Source: Cognatitamlana onchidii
GTDB lineage: Bacteria; Bacteroidota; Bacteroidia; Flavobacteriales; Flavobacteriaceae
DNA: 64,000 nucleotides
Reading direction: 5' to 3'
Assembly (NCBI RefSeq): GCF_004804355.1
Contig: NZ_SRWZ01000003.1
Span: 248,001 to 312,000 of the forward strand
The first letter of the stretch is position 1; each line of letters begins with the position of its first letter. Below, in pieces: positions 63,695 through 64,000 of the stretch. The notes beneath the pieces were generated by a model that did not search any database, was not told the origin of the DNA, and saw only the letters and a program-made list of their open reading frames with translations. The position numbers and the translations under genes were made by a program.

Positions 63695-64000
63695 ATGACA
63701 AACAATAAGTCTAGTGCAGCATTATCAACTTACAAAAATTCAAAAAAAATAATATGCTACATCTGTGAGTTTAGCAATAAAGAATTTAAGATGATTGTCG
63801 CTATTTGTTCACTACTAATAACAGCAGCTACCCATTCTCAAGCCATAATTCACACAGGTAAAACTTTTGACGCTAACTTAGGGGCAGGAACCATACGTAT
63901 AGACGCTAGCAATAACGGCTCACGCATTACCAACTGTACTTTTATCAACTACAAGAATCCAATCATCTCAATAATTGGCGCAACAGATGTTATTATTGAT
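63695..64000 (+). CDS. Start of an exported protein (3' end outside window)
   Basis: An open frame from an ATG at 63695 continues to the window end without a stop (102 codons seen). A better start may be the in-frame ATG at 63791, which directly precedes a signal-peptide-like segment (MIVAICSLLITAATHSQ). The mature part begins with IIHTGKTFDANLGAGTIRID and NGSRITNCTFINYKNP, the pattern of a beta-helix or adhesin-like repeat protein. Only its N-terminus is visible, so no function can be assigned. Confidence 0.6.
   Translation, partial: MTNNKSSAALSTYKNSKKIICYICEFSNKEFKMIVAICSLLITAATHSQAIIHTGKTFDANLGAGTIRIDASNNGSRITNCTFINYKNPIISIIGATDVIID

Overview
The window is one contiguous stretch of a low-GC chromosome from a member of the Bacteroidota, most probably a marine-type Flavobacteriaceae. 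The evidence is the protein families present (TPR proteins with a C-terminal LuxR-like helix-turn-helix, DUF4421, the PG_1098-like methyltransferase, a fused GH3/beta-lactamase enzyme, BshA for bacillithiol, an LptD of flavobacterial type) and the promoter grammar. TAnnTTTG boxes, the Bacteroidota -7 element, sit just upstream of several genes, Shine-Dalgarno sites are not conspicuous, and TTG starts are common. I see no phage, insertion sequence, transposase, integrase, rRNA or CRISPR array. One tRNA gene, tRNA-Arg(TCT), is present.

Layout. 0-4.7 kb: the tail of one TPR/LuxR-type protein and a complete tandem paralogue, a DCC-family thiol oxidoreductase, and a DUF4139 protein with a TonB-plug insertion. 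4.66-6.20 kb: a two-gene accessory module (DUF6978-like plus DUF1828/DUF1829-like) bracketed by 11-bp inverted repeats and an 8-bp direct repeat and ending in a branched palindrome. This is the best candidate for an undescribed system. 6.2-10.1 kb: a tight four-gene minus-strand operon (glutathione-synthetase-like ATP-grasp, rhodanese, N-formylglutamate amidohydrolase family, QEGLA/MATCAP-type metallopeptidase). 10.4-11.1 kb: a nucleoside-deoxyribosyltransferase/TIR-like domain fused to a LuxR-type helix-turn-helix. 11.3-18.5 kb: dicarboxylate symporter, aroC, an LpxH-like phosphoesterase, a giant FAD/Fe-S dehydrogenase and a small barrel protein. 18.6-24.7 kb: MltF-like transglycosylase, VOC protein, bshA and the GH3/beta-lactamase fusion.

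24.8-34.5 kb: an Fe-S redox block, an MlaD-type MCE protein and a peptidoglycan amidase on the minus strand, divergent from lptD and ridA, then a hybrid histidine kinase whose H-box histidine is a tyrosine. 34.6-44.5 kb: guaC, a ModF-like ATPase, an N-acetylglucosamine kinase, gap, pfkA and tamB. 44.6-51.6 kb: tsaD, rsmE, DUF4159, two SpoU methyltransferases, an AI-2E-type permease, the PG_1098-like methyltransferase, a DUF4421 barrel and the tRNA. 51.8-57.7 kb: a galactose locus with a sodium:sugar symporter divergent from a GntR-type regulator followed by galM, galK and galT. 57.8-64 kb: surface proteins and lipoproteins, a DUF2975/HTH pair with an operator-like palindrome on its promoter, an aspartyl-protease-like lipoprotein, about 0.9 kb of unassigned noncoding DNA, and the start of a secreted protein running off the end.

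Common themes are envelope biogenesis and turnover (LptD, TamB, MlaD, amidase, MltF, GH3 fusion), thiol chemistry (BshA, rhodanese, DCC protein) and central carbon and galactose metabolism. All functions are read from sequence motifs and family knowledge; no database search was run.
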